Below the pieces are notes generated by a model. The model was not told where the DNA came from and did not search any database. It saw only the letters and a list, made by a program, of their open reading frames with translations. The position numbers and the translations under genes are program-made. Shown here in pieces: positions 1-11,355 of a stretch of DNA of 64,000 nt. The first letter of the stretch is position 1. The number at the start of each line of letters is the position of its first letter. Source of the stretch: Chrysemys picta bellii (lineage: Eukaryota; Chordata; Testudines; Emydidae); NCBI RefSeq assembly GCF_011386835.1, contig NC_088794.1:69326434-69390433 (forward strand), in the 5' to 3' direction.

Positions 1-3000
1 ATGAGAGGTTTGTTTTTAGCTTGCTTTGTGAAGCTGAGAAGAACAAAGTAAAACATTCTACTAAATTAGCATGTAAGAAATTAGGATTAAAATGTCTTCC
101 AGCTGCCTGAGATATATTGAATGTTATTTCTCAGTGCTTTCAGGAACTTGGAGGATTTGGATTTACAGTTGCAAAGGAAACATCAGTTCTTCAGTGACAC
201 AGCTAGCTTTTTGAAAGCCTTTTAATATCAGTTAGAATTATGGAGGAAGAAGGATCAGTTCAGCACTCTTTCACCATCTGCTAAATAAACTCCAGGTTGA
301 TTCTTATCTTTGTCAAAATCTGTGTAAAGTGCCTTGTGTGTTCCATGTAACTGAAGTGGCCAGCTTTCACTTAAGGTGAAAGATTTTATGTGGACCACAT
401 CCGAGCAGAAGTCAGGTTTAATTAGTCAAAGACCAAGATAATGTACCTGGAAAGATTGATCAAGCTCACCACTCTTTATTGCATAGACTACTGAAAGCTT
501 ATTCAAAGGTTCCAGCTCCTTCTTTTGCAGTTAATAGCACAAAACCAAAATCATTTGTCTATAAATAATCTCTCCTTCATGAAAAATGCAATATTCAGGC
601 AGTCGTTCCAAGAAGTCCAGACTCTGTGCTCTTTTTATAATAGTCTTCTTACTATTTTGCATTCCTATGAGTTATGCTTAACAGGATTTGACCAGACGCT
701 AAATAGATCCCAGATGTCTTTTTTGTATTTTATAATCAGTTTTATGACACATTTATGCCAGCCATATATTACCAGAGGACCCTTTAGATAAATGCTAAGC
801 GATGTTTGTAGAGAGGGAAGACAATTCTTCCATTATAGCACAGGCAATGTACATTGGGAATGTACATTAATCCTAACAGGTGTTACAAGCATTAATCCAC
901 TCATTTAATGAGCAGAGAATAGCTCCCAGCATCTTTTATATCACTGTCTAAGTCCATGTGGAAAATGACTAGGAATCCATTCAAAAACTCTGAAAAGCCA
1001 TGATGGGTGAACCTCATAAAAGGTTTAAAGTTCTGTTCAGCTAAAGAAGTTAAATTGCTGCTTATCCAAAGGAGAACTTCTAAAATCTGCATTCTCTGGC
1101 TGAAAATCTCACAAGAACAATTTGTCTCAAGATGGGTCTCCCCCTACGGCCAGGTGGGCTAGAAATATTATGACAGCCTGTCTCACTGTATATTGGCATT
1201 TCTAGTCTAAGCTATATGAAAGTAAAGTCTGTCAATCAGAGATGTTAGTAGATCTAGAACAACATGAACAAATAGTTGTGTCCTCTCCCTCACAGCATCT
1301 TGCTGCAAGTTCTTCCCAAAGAGCATGTTTCATCAGCAAACTAAACTGGATTACTGAAAACTTCCTATATAAAATATGTGACTAGGACGGACCAGAACAA
1401 GAATTGTATCAAAGTTTCAAAATTCTAAAACTTGTTGAACTCTGATTTGGTTTCAGGATTTCTCTTTAGAAGGCATGTAGTTCCCAGGGTACATAGTGAA
1501 TCCCTGGCACAGTCAACAGTGCCAGCTGTGTGCCATGCTCCCTACTGTTCACAGCTGCACTGCTGCGTCCAAGTCTAGTTCTTAAGGATCCATTCTTAAG
1601 CCACAATCCTGCAAACACCCATGAAGTTAAGTCTACATACCTGATTAGTTCCATTATCAACAATAGGACTACTCGTGTCGAAAGTTAAGCACATGTATAA
1701 GTGTTTGCAAGTTTGGGGTCTTCATCCTCCCCTTGACGGGAGGAATCTAGTCTTTCCTACCGCATTAAGTTCCTTGCCTCTGAATGCCAACAAGATTTCT
1801 AATTGTGGTGGGTTTAATTAGGTGGCCTCAAAACACTGGGAAATAGACCAATAAAATCATGACTATTTACATGATTGACCCATGTGGTTAAGTCACAGGT
1901 GAAGATGACTAGAGTGACTGATTTTTAAAACAACTTTTGATTGTTCTATAACAAATTGTGTCCAAACACTGAAGCTGGTCATCCATGAACTTTGGGAACA
2001 TTTAGATCTGAACCCAACCCTTAAGCGCTCACATCCTGCTCTACATCTTAGAGCATTTTAAATTTTCACAAGATCCCTTGCTGTTCAGCAGCTGCTACAG
2101 CCACTGGAGTGAAGTCTTGTAGTTTAGGCAAGAACCTATCATTTCAGATGATTATTTGAAGTTTCGTCTCAATTTCTGTGTGGGAAGAAATTGATTTGAG
2201 ATTGCAGTCCAAGCCATATGCAATATTAATACACATTCACAGATACTACTTCAGGAAATGTCTCATTAAGGTTCGCCTCTCTAATGCAGAATTGGATAGT
2301 TTCAGAGAAAACAGTGTATAATGCCTGCCCTTTGACTGACTGTCAAAAAGGTTGACGTTTAGTTTTGAAGCCTGCCAATATTTCAGCATCTCTGGAACAG
2401 ACAAGCTGCCAGATTTCCTTTGGGGAGGAGAGACAGACACAGAGAGAACTTTGCATCAGCAGCATGAGTGCGATTGATATGGGACCAGATCCTGCAATAC
2501 TTATTGCAGCCTTACACAAGCAGACCTCTCACTAACTAAGGATTCTAGGATTTGCCTCACTGACTTCAGTGGTAGTTTAGATGGAGGAGGATTCCAGGAT
2601 TTTGCACACAAATTAAATTGTTCTGAATATTTTACAAGATTTCCTTTTCAAAGAGCCATAAGATTTGCATAAGCATAAAATTCATAGTAAACAGAACTGT
2701 TTAAACATATCAGTGATCACTGCAAATGCATATTTAATTCAAGGATGGCATATTTAACCATAGAATATGAAGAGCTGCATGAAATCTATGTGCTCGAATG
2801 TATTGTGAATGGCTTATTAATTGGAACTGGTCACTAACATGGGTAGTTAGTTTTAAGGGGTCACATATTTCATTATTAATTGCTCACTGGCTGTTCACTA
2901 TAAATGGATTCGATAGAATCAATGTAGAAAATTAAAGGTAGATGAACTACCATTAGTTTCCATTCAGAAGTTAGTAGAAATTATTGGCTAGATCCTTAGT

Positions 3001-3261
3001 TGTACAGACTTACAGCAGCAGGTCTGTTCCCAGATCTCCCTGGCAGCCTTGGGAATCTGTGGAACCCACTCTTCATTGCCAGCCTAACCCCTCTTAAACA
3101 GCCTTCTGAAAGGCCTAGGTTTGGGGGTGGGAGGGACGGTACTACAGAGACTCTTAGGGCTAGAGCTACAGAGGGATTTAGGTGCTTAATGGCCACTTTA
3201 GGCACCTAACTTGAAAATTTAGATCCTCAAAACTTCCACTCAGCTGTAAAGTCCTTAGCCG
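1..3261. other. Intergenic DNA, no gene recognised
   Basis: AT-rich vertebrate intergenic sequence. The short open frames here (60-90 codons) have no recognisable domain and are what chance would give. About 2485-2590 holds the 'accagatcctgc ... cttcagtgg' wording that also occurs in worn form near 7560-7632 and 48975-49041, so part of it is probably an ancient interspersed repeat. No RNA gene, promoter or exon is supported. Confidence 0.6.
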
Positions 3262-3870
3262 CCTAAGGCTACATCTACACTATGAGTAGAGGTGGAATTC
3301 CCAGCTCACGTACACATACTCAATTAGCTCTTAACCTAGTACACTAAAAGTAGTAGTGTAGCCATGGTTGCATGGGCAGTAGTGACAGACCAGCTGCCCC
3401 AAGTACAAACCCTACTGAACCCAGGGCCAGCGCTTCCATTTAGGCGACGTAGGTGGTCGCCTAGGGCACCAGGATTTGGGGGGGCGGCATTTTGCCGCCC
3501 TCGGCGGCGGCGGGTCCTTCACTCGCTCCGGGACCCGCCGCGGAAGTGCCCCGAAGACCGGGAGCACGGAAGGAACCCCCCACACCCGCCGCAGAATTGC
3601 CGATGACGACCGGGAGCGCGGAAGGGCCCCCGCATAGGGCGCCAAAAACCCTGGTGCCGCTCCTGACTGAACCCCATGGATACATAGTCAGGGCAGCTAA
3701 ATTGTGCAACTGCTCATGCTGCTGCAGCTACACTATTATTTTTAGCATGCTAGCTCAGATGAAAGCTAGCATATATTATGTTTACAAGACAAGTTTCAAC
3801 TCTTGGAATCTAAAAGAAGTCTGCCAGTGTGTGACCCTTTTTTGGGGCATCCAGAACGAGTCAGTCACCC
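3262..3870. repeat. Old 'ggctacatctacac' element interrupted by a hAT MITE
   Basis: The stretch begins with the 'taa|ggctacatctacactatg' wording seen at the ends of the three-base-target MITEs elsewhere in this window (46509, 50797, 33061). A younger MITE (3422-3665) splits it. The right end is not resolved, but 'gcagctacactatta' near 3725 and 'tagtgtagcc' near 3354 suggest internal inverted copies. This is an inferred older non-autonomous DNA transposon. Confidence 0.4.
3422..3665. mobile_element. Non-autonomous hAT MITE, 244 bp, perfect 8-bp duplication
   Basis: The element starts CAGGGCCAGCGCTTCC and ends GGTGCCGCTCCTG, giving short imperfect inverted ends beginning CAG. It is flanked on both sides by ACTGAACC (3414-3421 and 3666-3673), an exact 8-bp duplication as expected for hAT insertion. 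The interior is GC-rich and encodes nothing credible; the 129- and 80-codon frames crossing it are chance frames in CpG-rich sequence. The left end resembles that of the MITE at 29054-29420 (CAGGGCCAGTGCTACCATTTAGG), so both are one family. Confidence 0.85.
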
Positions 3871-5239
3871 TTCTGCCTTAAAAGGAGAGGAATTTGGTGG
3901 TGTAACGCTGTGTGACAGTTCCCTAACACATCACTCTGATAGCTAGCCAAACTTCTTAGCACACAGCCATTCCTAACCTTATCTTGCAGGTTAACCCTTG
4001 GTGTTCTTCCGTTTCCCAACTGTCCAGAAGTTGCACAGCATCCAGCCAGTCACCAGATTCCCATAAAGTCATCTGTCTGCAAAGAGACTACACACCAGTT
4101 TGTTGGCTCAGGTGAGGATGCACACCTCACTAACAGCAGTGATGAATTTATAATAAAAAAAGTTTGAGATTCAAGTGATACTAAGTAGAGATAACAGAAA
4201 AAAGGTTACAAATGGAAAAAAAAATCATGCTTTCCAGTGACTACAACTTAACAGGATACAATCCTTGTCTAAAGCAGTTCTTTCACCTACCGCCACTTTA
4301 GTATCACCAGTCTCACATGGCTGGGGATCCACTGTCAAGGGAATGCAAAGAACTCTGCCCTCTGTTTCCTCAGTAATTGATATCAGGAGGCCATTAGTCC
4401 CCAAAGGTCATCTTTGCCTCAAGAGTCAGGATGACCCCCTGAGGTTCAGATTGAGGTGTGGCCTCCAGTGTGATGATGCCATGCTGTTTCTGCATCATCC
4501 AGAGGGCTATTTACCTCAGATGCAGATGAACTGCCCACCGTCTCTGGCATCACCATGCTCAGTTTACATTAGACACACCAGCAAATCAATACGCCTTTGT
4601 TGAAGACACACTTGTTTGTCAATTCTGTGCCCCAAAAATGTTAGAAACATATTTCCAGCACACAGACATAATTCATTGCATGATGTATGTACCGAAGGTA
4701 TGTAAAATTAATGATCAGTGTCACCAGCTTTTATGTAAAAAGTCATACAACACTCTTTGCAGATAAATACTATGACAACAATGTGTTAGGAATTACAGAA
4801 GTGGGCATTGAGTTGGCTTTGAGGGGCTTTTAGGGTCATACAGTGGACATTAGGCATATTCATTGGAGCAGGGACTTGAAGTAGACTCTCCCACATCCCA
4901 GAGAAGTGCCCTAACTAAGAAAAGAAAATAACCATTTCTTGAGTTAGCCAGCAAAGCAAAGGTACTGCCACTCACAGCAAAGACCCTCATTTATAATTGA
5001 AGACCTTCCTTTGACTTATAGCAGTGATTTTCCTCTCAGAGTAGAACTAATTTGCGTAAGCACATACTAGGGAAAACTCAGGGGGGAAAGCTATTATTCA
5101 GCGTGCTTCTAGCTCTGCTCAAACTTAAGGTTGCCTAATGCTTCCCATGAGTTGCCTTTAGCTTTTCTAAGTTTCCACTATTTGGGTTGAATTTTCCCGT
5201 GTCAGGTGTGCACCTCATGTGGACTTTTTTTTTTTTTTT

Positions 5240-5475
5240 GATGGTTTCAGGTAAAATGGTTCCACTGTTTTACAGAATGAAAGCAGGTGAAATAAGTTGT
5301 TTTGCCCATATTGAAAATATTCTTACAACTGGTTTTGAGAGAAACTCTAGAATCTCCCATGCTTTGGAGCAGAAACTTGAAATGCATCAGGCGGTGTATT
5401 CTGATGCCAGGAGCTTGCCTTTTCCTAGCCTCATGAAAATCTGCCCAAATTTGGCCAAGTTCTGAGCCTCTGAAA
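5240..5475 (+). repeat. Unnamed dispersed repeat, copy 1
   Basis: Three blocks are shared with 22189-22350 on the opposite strand, in the same order and nearly the same spacing: 'ttgttttgcccat' (5298), 'atgctttggag' (5359) and 'ctgcccaaatttggc' (5441). The spacings are 61 and 82 bases here and 62 and 85 there. The two copies are clearly related but diverged, which suggests an old interspersed element. I cannot assign a family. The 92-codon frame across it is not a gene. Confidence 0.6.
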
Positions 5476-7197
5476 AAAATGTTGGTTCACTCAGACTTTA
5501 GTTTGGGAGCTAAGTTCTTCTAAGATTCTTCATGGAGCATACTCCAGCCTTTCACAGCAACTAGTCATAGTTACCAGATTGTGTCTGTGCCATTCCCACA
5601 AAGCAATTGAGTATGTGCCAAACCAGGGACATGGGGGTTGAGCAGGACTTCCCCATCAATTCATCCTCCTGGACAAGGCAACTGTGGTACCAGGCACAGT
5701 AGTGGAGAACAGGGAGATTGTCCTTCTTGTGCTCTCAATACTCTTGCTGCATGGAAAAGGAACAGCCAGCCTGATAAAAGTGGGAAGGGTGAAGGGTGTG
5801 GTGCTTGGGAGGGTTGAATAGGAGCAGAAGGCAAGAGGAGCATCGGTGAATTGGATGGGAGCACAAGCCAGGGCTACTCCTGGGGTTGTGCTTGTCCCTA
5901 CTTGCTCAGAGCTATGTCTGAAGCCAGTCTACCTCAGAGTTTGCACAGGTTCAGATGCTGCCACCTTACTCACAATTCTCTCTTGGGCAGGGAATGTAGA
6001 CCCCTGTACCAACACCCCAAATCCTGCCACCTTCCTCAGCCCCTACATAAAGTAGAATCATACTGATTCCATCCTTGTTTCTTCATGTGAACAATCTGGC
6101 TCTCAGTATGAAGGTGAAACCCAAGCATCTACACTCAGATCCATCCTACGTCTTCATTGCCTGGGATCAAGAATGTCTGATGAGGTGGCAGGGGGAGGAA
6201 AGTGAGATACTGTTTAGATTTCCTAGCCTTCTTTCAACCATATAGTAGAGAGAGACCAAAGATGAGAAATCTGAGGATACTTGGTCAACTTCAATCAAGT
6301 ATTAAAGTTATAGTATTTGAACTGGTGCCTGAACTGTTAATTACATTTATATTTGTTAAGTGACCATTTAGACCCTGACCTAAATCAAACTGAAAACAGT
6401 GGGGCTACTGGCTGTTTATAAACATTTTGCTGGATCAGTCCTTTAAAGTAGATCTGAAGTAGGAAACCAGAGATTCCTCCCCTCCCCAAGGCAACACAGA
6501 TAAAGAGGACTTTTAATTGGACTTTAGCTATCAAAGAATCAGTGGGATTGGGCAAATGCCCCTACAGCTAGTGTTAAAGCAGAGCATCCACGTGGATAGC
6601 CCAGACCTCTGGTGAACCTCCAGGCATCTACTGGTTCTGGGCACTGAACATCTGGCTTTTATTACAGGGGTCAAACATTGTCTGTTCCTCAAAGAATCCT
6701 CTTCTGTATAGGTTATTCCCACACAGGAGAGAATGAGACACTGAATAGTGACTTCAGGATTTGGCCCATTGCTTTTGGATATGTACAAGTATAAATGGAT
6801 TTTATATCTATTTGAAGTCTAATTGTGTCTACTGTTTATTTAGGAGATCGTTTTCTTTTGTCGATCCTGTGTGAACTGTTTTCAGCCAAGAAAGCAAGAA
6901 AATTTCCCATCCCTACCATCCATGAAAGCACTCCATTTAGTACTAGACCATGGCAGTGACAAATCTGTATATTATTTGATCTGAAAAATACTTCAATTTC
7001 AAACAAAAACCAACTTCTGAAAAATCAATACTATTTTAGTATTGTGAGGTTAGAACAAATCTAGGAAGAACACAAGACTAGCTAGATAGAACGTGATAGA
7101 GAAAGAGAATCACAAGGTCAGGGTTTCTTGCTGAGGGTAAAGTTTCCAAAGCCAGAAAATTAATCTTTTAATGAAAAGATAGTTCATTTTGAAAAAT

Positions 7198-7203
<6 letters not shown>

Positions 7204-7232
<29 letters not shown>
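7204..7232. repeat. (TA)n microsatellite
   Basis: About 14 uninterrupted TA dinucleotides. Confidence 0.95.
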
Positions 7233-7235
<3 letters not shown>

Positions 7236-7682
7236 TTGCTAATGCATCTAACCAGTATAGGCACTAGAAGCCAGGGTGGTAACAAGAAAAGAATCAAGCT
7301 AAATTTGAAAAGTTTTTAACTTAATGATTTCATTAGAAAGTTGCTATCACTGATCATTTCTAATTCTTTTCAATTTCTCAGCCTGAATTAAACTAGCAGG
7401 CCATATTAAGGTAAGTGTTTTCAGATCTCCAAGAAGAGATTATGCCAAAAGTCTATTTGTTTTCAGTTAGTGTTTTTCATTTAGCGTATAACATGATTTT
7501 GGAATGTTTTCTAAGAGGGCTAAAACAGGGCACTTCATTACCAGAAAGCAACTGATGAAGGGTCTAAGCTATGCATCACTGAAGTCAGTGGAAGACTCCC
7601 ATTGACTTTAATGGGCTTGGATCAGGCTGGTGACAAACACCACCATTGGTTGTGGGACTAATGGAATTATTCTGAGCAAAGA

Positions 7683-7775
7683 TCAGAGGGGTAGCCGTGT
7701 TAGTCTGAATCTGTAAAAAGCAACAGAGGGTCCTGTTAGTCTCAAAGGTGCCACAGGACCCTCTGTTGCTCTGAG
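7683..7775 (-). mobile_element. Fold-back fragment of a Penelope-like element tail
   Basis: The left part carries the 'gtagccgtgttagtctg' sequence that marks the 3' end of the Penelope-like copies at 28160, 48620 and 57270. After 'gcaacagagggtcctg' the sequence turns back and runs as its own reverse complement ('caggaccctctgttgc'), with the 'tgccacctttgagactaa' part of the tail present once in inverted form. The fragment is thus a short 3' tail followed by an inverted piece of the same tail. No coding capacity. Confidence 0.7.
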
Positions 7776-8120
7776 CAAAGAGTTAGATATGTATTTTTAA
7801 GAGTAGGATATAGCCACTGCCCTGAACACTTCAACATCACTATTGCATTCTGTAGTGATTAGGACCATGACTATAGAATACTATTAGCAGCAGCCCTGTC
7901 TAAGATGGCCTTAGAACTCTGGTTAACCCAATCCACCAAAACTGGATTTAGAACACTGTTTAGATCCATCATAGGGGAGGCAACAACATTTAACCCAATG
8001 CTAAAAGCCACATTATTGGCTTCTAGGGTCCAGCCTACAATAGAAATATTTGTAACTATACTCAAGAGGTAGGTAGCACAGTGAAGTTTAACGGTATTAC
8101 TGTTATATGTTTCAGTTACA

Positions 8121-8215
8121 CCTAGAGATCCCAACTGAGATCAGGGCCTTCTTGTGCTGGGTGCTGTACAGTGAGACTGTGCCTACCTTGTAAAGCTAAC
8201 AACCGAACCAAGGAA
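8121..8215 (-). repeat. Old interspersed repeat fragment
   Basis: On the minus strand this reads like the widespread amniote wording 'ctgtacagcacccagcac...', a worn relative of the copies at 26895-26965 and 27436-27545 ('aagctttttgtggcagggac'). It lies directly beside the CR1 fragment at 8231. I infer an ancient repeat and cannot name its family from sequence alone. Confidence 0.4.
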
Positions 8216-8230
8216 GAGAGGGAAAACAGA

Positions 8231-8675
8231 ATCTTAGAATATCAGGGTTGGAAGGGACCTCAGGAGGTCATCTAGTCCAACCCCCTGCTCAAAGCAGGAC
8301 CAATTCCCAACTAAATCATCTCAGCCAGGGCTTTGTCAAGCCTGACCTTAAAAACCTCTAAGGAAGGAGATTCCACCACCTCCCTAGGTAACCCATTCCA
8401 GTGTTTCACCACCTTCCTAGTGAAATAGTGTTTCCTAATATCCAACCTAAACCTCCCCCACTGCAACTTGAGACCATTACTCCTTGTTCTGTCATCTGCT
8501 ACCACTGAGAACAGTCTAGATCCATCCTCTTTGGAACCCCCTTTCAGGTAGTTGAAAGCAGCTATCAAATCCCCCCTCATTCTTCTCTTCTGCAGACTAA
8601 ATAATCCCAGTTCCCTCAGCCTCTTCTCATAAGTCATGTGCTCCAGACCCCTAATCATTTTTGTTGCCCCCTAAT
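8231..8675 (-). mobile_element. CR1 LINE, 5'-truncated 3' end
   Basis: On the minus strand this gives the C-terminal part of the CR1 ORF2 protein followed by the CR1 3' end. The open frame 8311-8658 (115 codons) contains [20 protein letters not shown] and a [17 protein letters not shown] block, which match the C-terminus of the intact-looking CR1 at 38748 (LGELGLFSLTKRRLRG, VVKYWNSLPRETV). The 3' end carries 'ggttggaagggacctcaggaggtcat', shared with the SINE tails here. The copy starts inside ORF2, as most CR1 copies do because of 5' truncation. It is a dead fragment, not a gene. Confidence 0.92.
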
Positions 8676-8800
8676 CATTTTGAAGCACAGAGAGGGCGCA
8701 ATGGCTGGACTAGGCTTAGTGGCAAAAGCCAGAACAGAACCCAGGTTTCTTGACTCCTACTTCAGTGCCTTATCCATTGGACTGCACCATCTCCCCACTG
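8676..8800 (-). repeat. MIR-like SINE remnant
   Basis: The wording 'gaagcacagagagggcgcaatgg...agaacccaggtttcttgactcc' is the reverse complement of the body of a MIR/CORE-type SINE (cagagagg ... aacccagg ... gactcc). It is worn and truncated. Similar remnants lie at 9820-9970 (-) and 14325-14410 (+). Confidence 0.5.
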
Positions 8801-11347
8801 CCTTAAAACTGTAGTATAGCAAGTTTTATATGGTATTGCCTAACCCTGCCATTCTGGGGCATCATGTTATGGCATGCCTCAACTGTGCTAATATACACAA
8901 GAAGAATCTGCTGTCAGTTACATCTGTGTATAGAATTTTGTTACAGTGAAGAGTTAATCCAGTTTTACAATGCCATTGAGTGCTGAATTTGGCCTTGGTC
9001 TTTAAATTGCCTCATGATGTGTTCTATTTCAGTTTCTTAATATGGAGCAGAGTTTTGCAGTTTTCCTGTTGCTGTGTGGTCTAAAGAATGTGTGATAGTG
9101 TAGAATTAGATATTGATCCTATTCCACAGGTACTGATTGGGCCTGGCCCTGATAGCTGCTGCAGAATGTGCTGCCAGATGTGCTATATGTAAGAGCCCTC
9201 TATCTTTGTCATTTTGATCAGTGACAAATGCGAGTGTCACAAAGTCAACTTCTCTACTCTAATACTATCACTTGCAAAGGCTCAAGTTCTCTTTCCATTA
9301 TCTTTAGCAAGAAGCTTTTCAGAGATATTTAGTAAAGTAACTACAGAGCAATTGCTCTTATCTCTGCAGTCTCAGCTCCTGATCAGGGGAATAGCAAGGC
9401 TGCAGTGAAGGGCTACCCAAACAAACACTGTTATTTTGATTCAGTTGTGTTTTCACCATTCACAAGATCAATACTGCAGTTATTCCACTTGCAGATGGAC
9501 TGCAAATTAGCATCCTCAATGCTTTCTCCATTTTACTATCACATGTTTCTGAAAACAATTGGTTTGTATGTTCACTTTAAGGTATCGAAGGAGAAGTATA
9601 AACAAAGTTGTGTTGAAAGTCTCAGTTAAGCAGTTTTTCCAACAATACCCAGCAGTTGCAAGTCTCATACATGTTGCACTCATTCCAAATGGGTAAATAC
9701 AATTGACATCAATGGAGACTATTAAGGTATAGGAGTCTACTTGTGGCACAAGATATTACTCCACAATGTGAAAGTGATGCAACTGGGCCCTGATGGGAAG
9801 CTTAAAGTCCTCAAGGTGCTGTGCAAACATTTAGAATTAAGTATCATTGTCCTTATTTTAAAGATGGTGATGCTAATGAAGAAAGGCAACTTCCCCAAAG
9901 TCACAGAAGAGCCATAATTAGAACTCAGAAGTTCTTGGCATCCAGTCCTATACCCAGACTATTAGACAACAACTCTCTATACAGATGTACACTTTTGACC
10001 AATTAAATAAGCGTGAAAATTCAAGATTTCAAATAAAACTTTTTCATATAAAAATCCCCATTTCTGTATTAATTTGTTACAGAACTCAATTGTTCTTCTA
10101 GGTAGAGCTCCAAGCAAGGGATAGTACACAGGCCACTCCCAGGATGGGTCAGTACAGGAGACTTTTAAGGCACTACTTTGCTCCAGGGAGTTAACTTGCT
10201 GCTAGTTTTTTCCAATGGCAAATTACTACCATCCATGCACTGGCTTATCTGTGCTGGCTGGCTCATTGGAGAAGCAGAACCAAGGCTCTGCCCATTTCCA
10301 CCTGAATGTCCTCTGGCCACTTGAGTGGAAAGGCTTCCTCCTCCTCATCCTCATGCCCCTTTGTGGGCAAGTAGTCCAAGCCACAAATAAGTACTACATT
10401 TGTCAATATCACTGATATGTGGCCATGACCACATATTGGTGGGCAGTATCTAAAAACTATTTTCATGAGTTAAGATACAACTTACAGTGAAGCAGCATTA
10501 TGAATAATAGCTCCCTCCTGAGTGACTATAGCTTCTCTATCACATACTTGGTTTTATCAAATTTTAGTATATACACACTTCTCACAAGTGAGTAAAGCAG
10601 GCTTTAAAAAGCCACATGTACTGTGGGCTGAGCTTATATGCTGGTGACTGAGAACACTGGGCCAAATTTCCTTCCTCCATTATGCACGTGCCTGTGTGTT
10701 TGCAGAATTGAGCACACTATTTTTTCCAGTGCATTTCACTGTGGTTCAAAGCATACAGTAAGTCAGCCAAGGAATGACACACGTAAGTTGTTTTTCCAAT
10801 GTCATTTTTGTACATCTGAAGATTTGAAATCTAAACACCATTTTCTCACTTGTTTTGCCAGTGTGTTGCATTAAAATAAGCCAAACATGTTTCATACTGT
10901 TTTTAAATTCAAATCCTGAGGCATCTCACTCACATCCACCTGCATGATAATTTATTTATGATGGAAACTAATAGAAAATAAATCATTGCAGTATTGAAAC
11001 TATAGGTTAAGAATTCTTGTAACAATTCCAGTGAATGGTTCAAAGGCTTCTATAAAGGACAGAATTATATACAGGTTTCTAGAGAACAGGTTTACTTGTT
11101 AAATTCTGTAAGAATGGATATCAAATGTAAGAATACCAGCTAATTCGATTGAATCCCATAAATTTAATCAAATCAGTTGTATGGACTACATTAAGAAAAA
11201 AGCATTAGAGCAAAACACCTCTGACAACTTTTAGTAAATGATAGACCTACAGTTAGAACAGATAAGTTAGACATGGTCAAAAATCTAAATTTCCCTAACT
11301 TCGGATTGTTTGAAATGTAGATCCCAATTTGAGTCCTTTAGGAGATA
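8801..11347. other. Intergenic DNA with a MIR-like remnant
   Basis: Nothing coding is recognised. About 9820-9970 reads as a reverse-complement MIR-like SINE ('cattgtccttattttaaagatgg ... ccaaagtcacagaagagcc'). Other frames of 60-78 codons are chance. The left flank of the hAT element begins at 11348. Confidence 0.5.
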
Positions 11348-11355
11348 ATATACAC

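Larger units (their letters stand above)
3890..7680. other. Intergenic DNA with one old dispersed repeat
   Basis: No gene is recognised. About 5240-5475 is a copy of a dispersed repeat that recurs inverted at about 22189-22440 (separate entry). A (TA)n microsatellite lies at 7204-7232. The phrase 'cattgactttaatgggcttggatcagg' around 7597-7625 is an old repeat that recurs at 48995-49030. The remaining open frames (up to 112 codons at 4265) have no domain and no splice context. Confidence 0.55.

Noticed and set aside
3492..3881. 129-codon + frame with a possible membrane-like end
   Set aside because: Two thirds lie in a MITE and the rest in an older repeat; no family resemblance.
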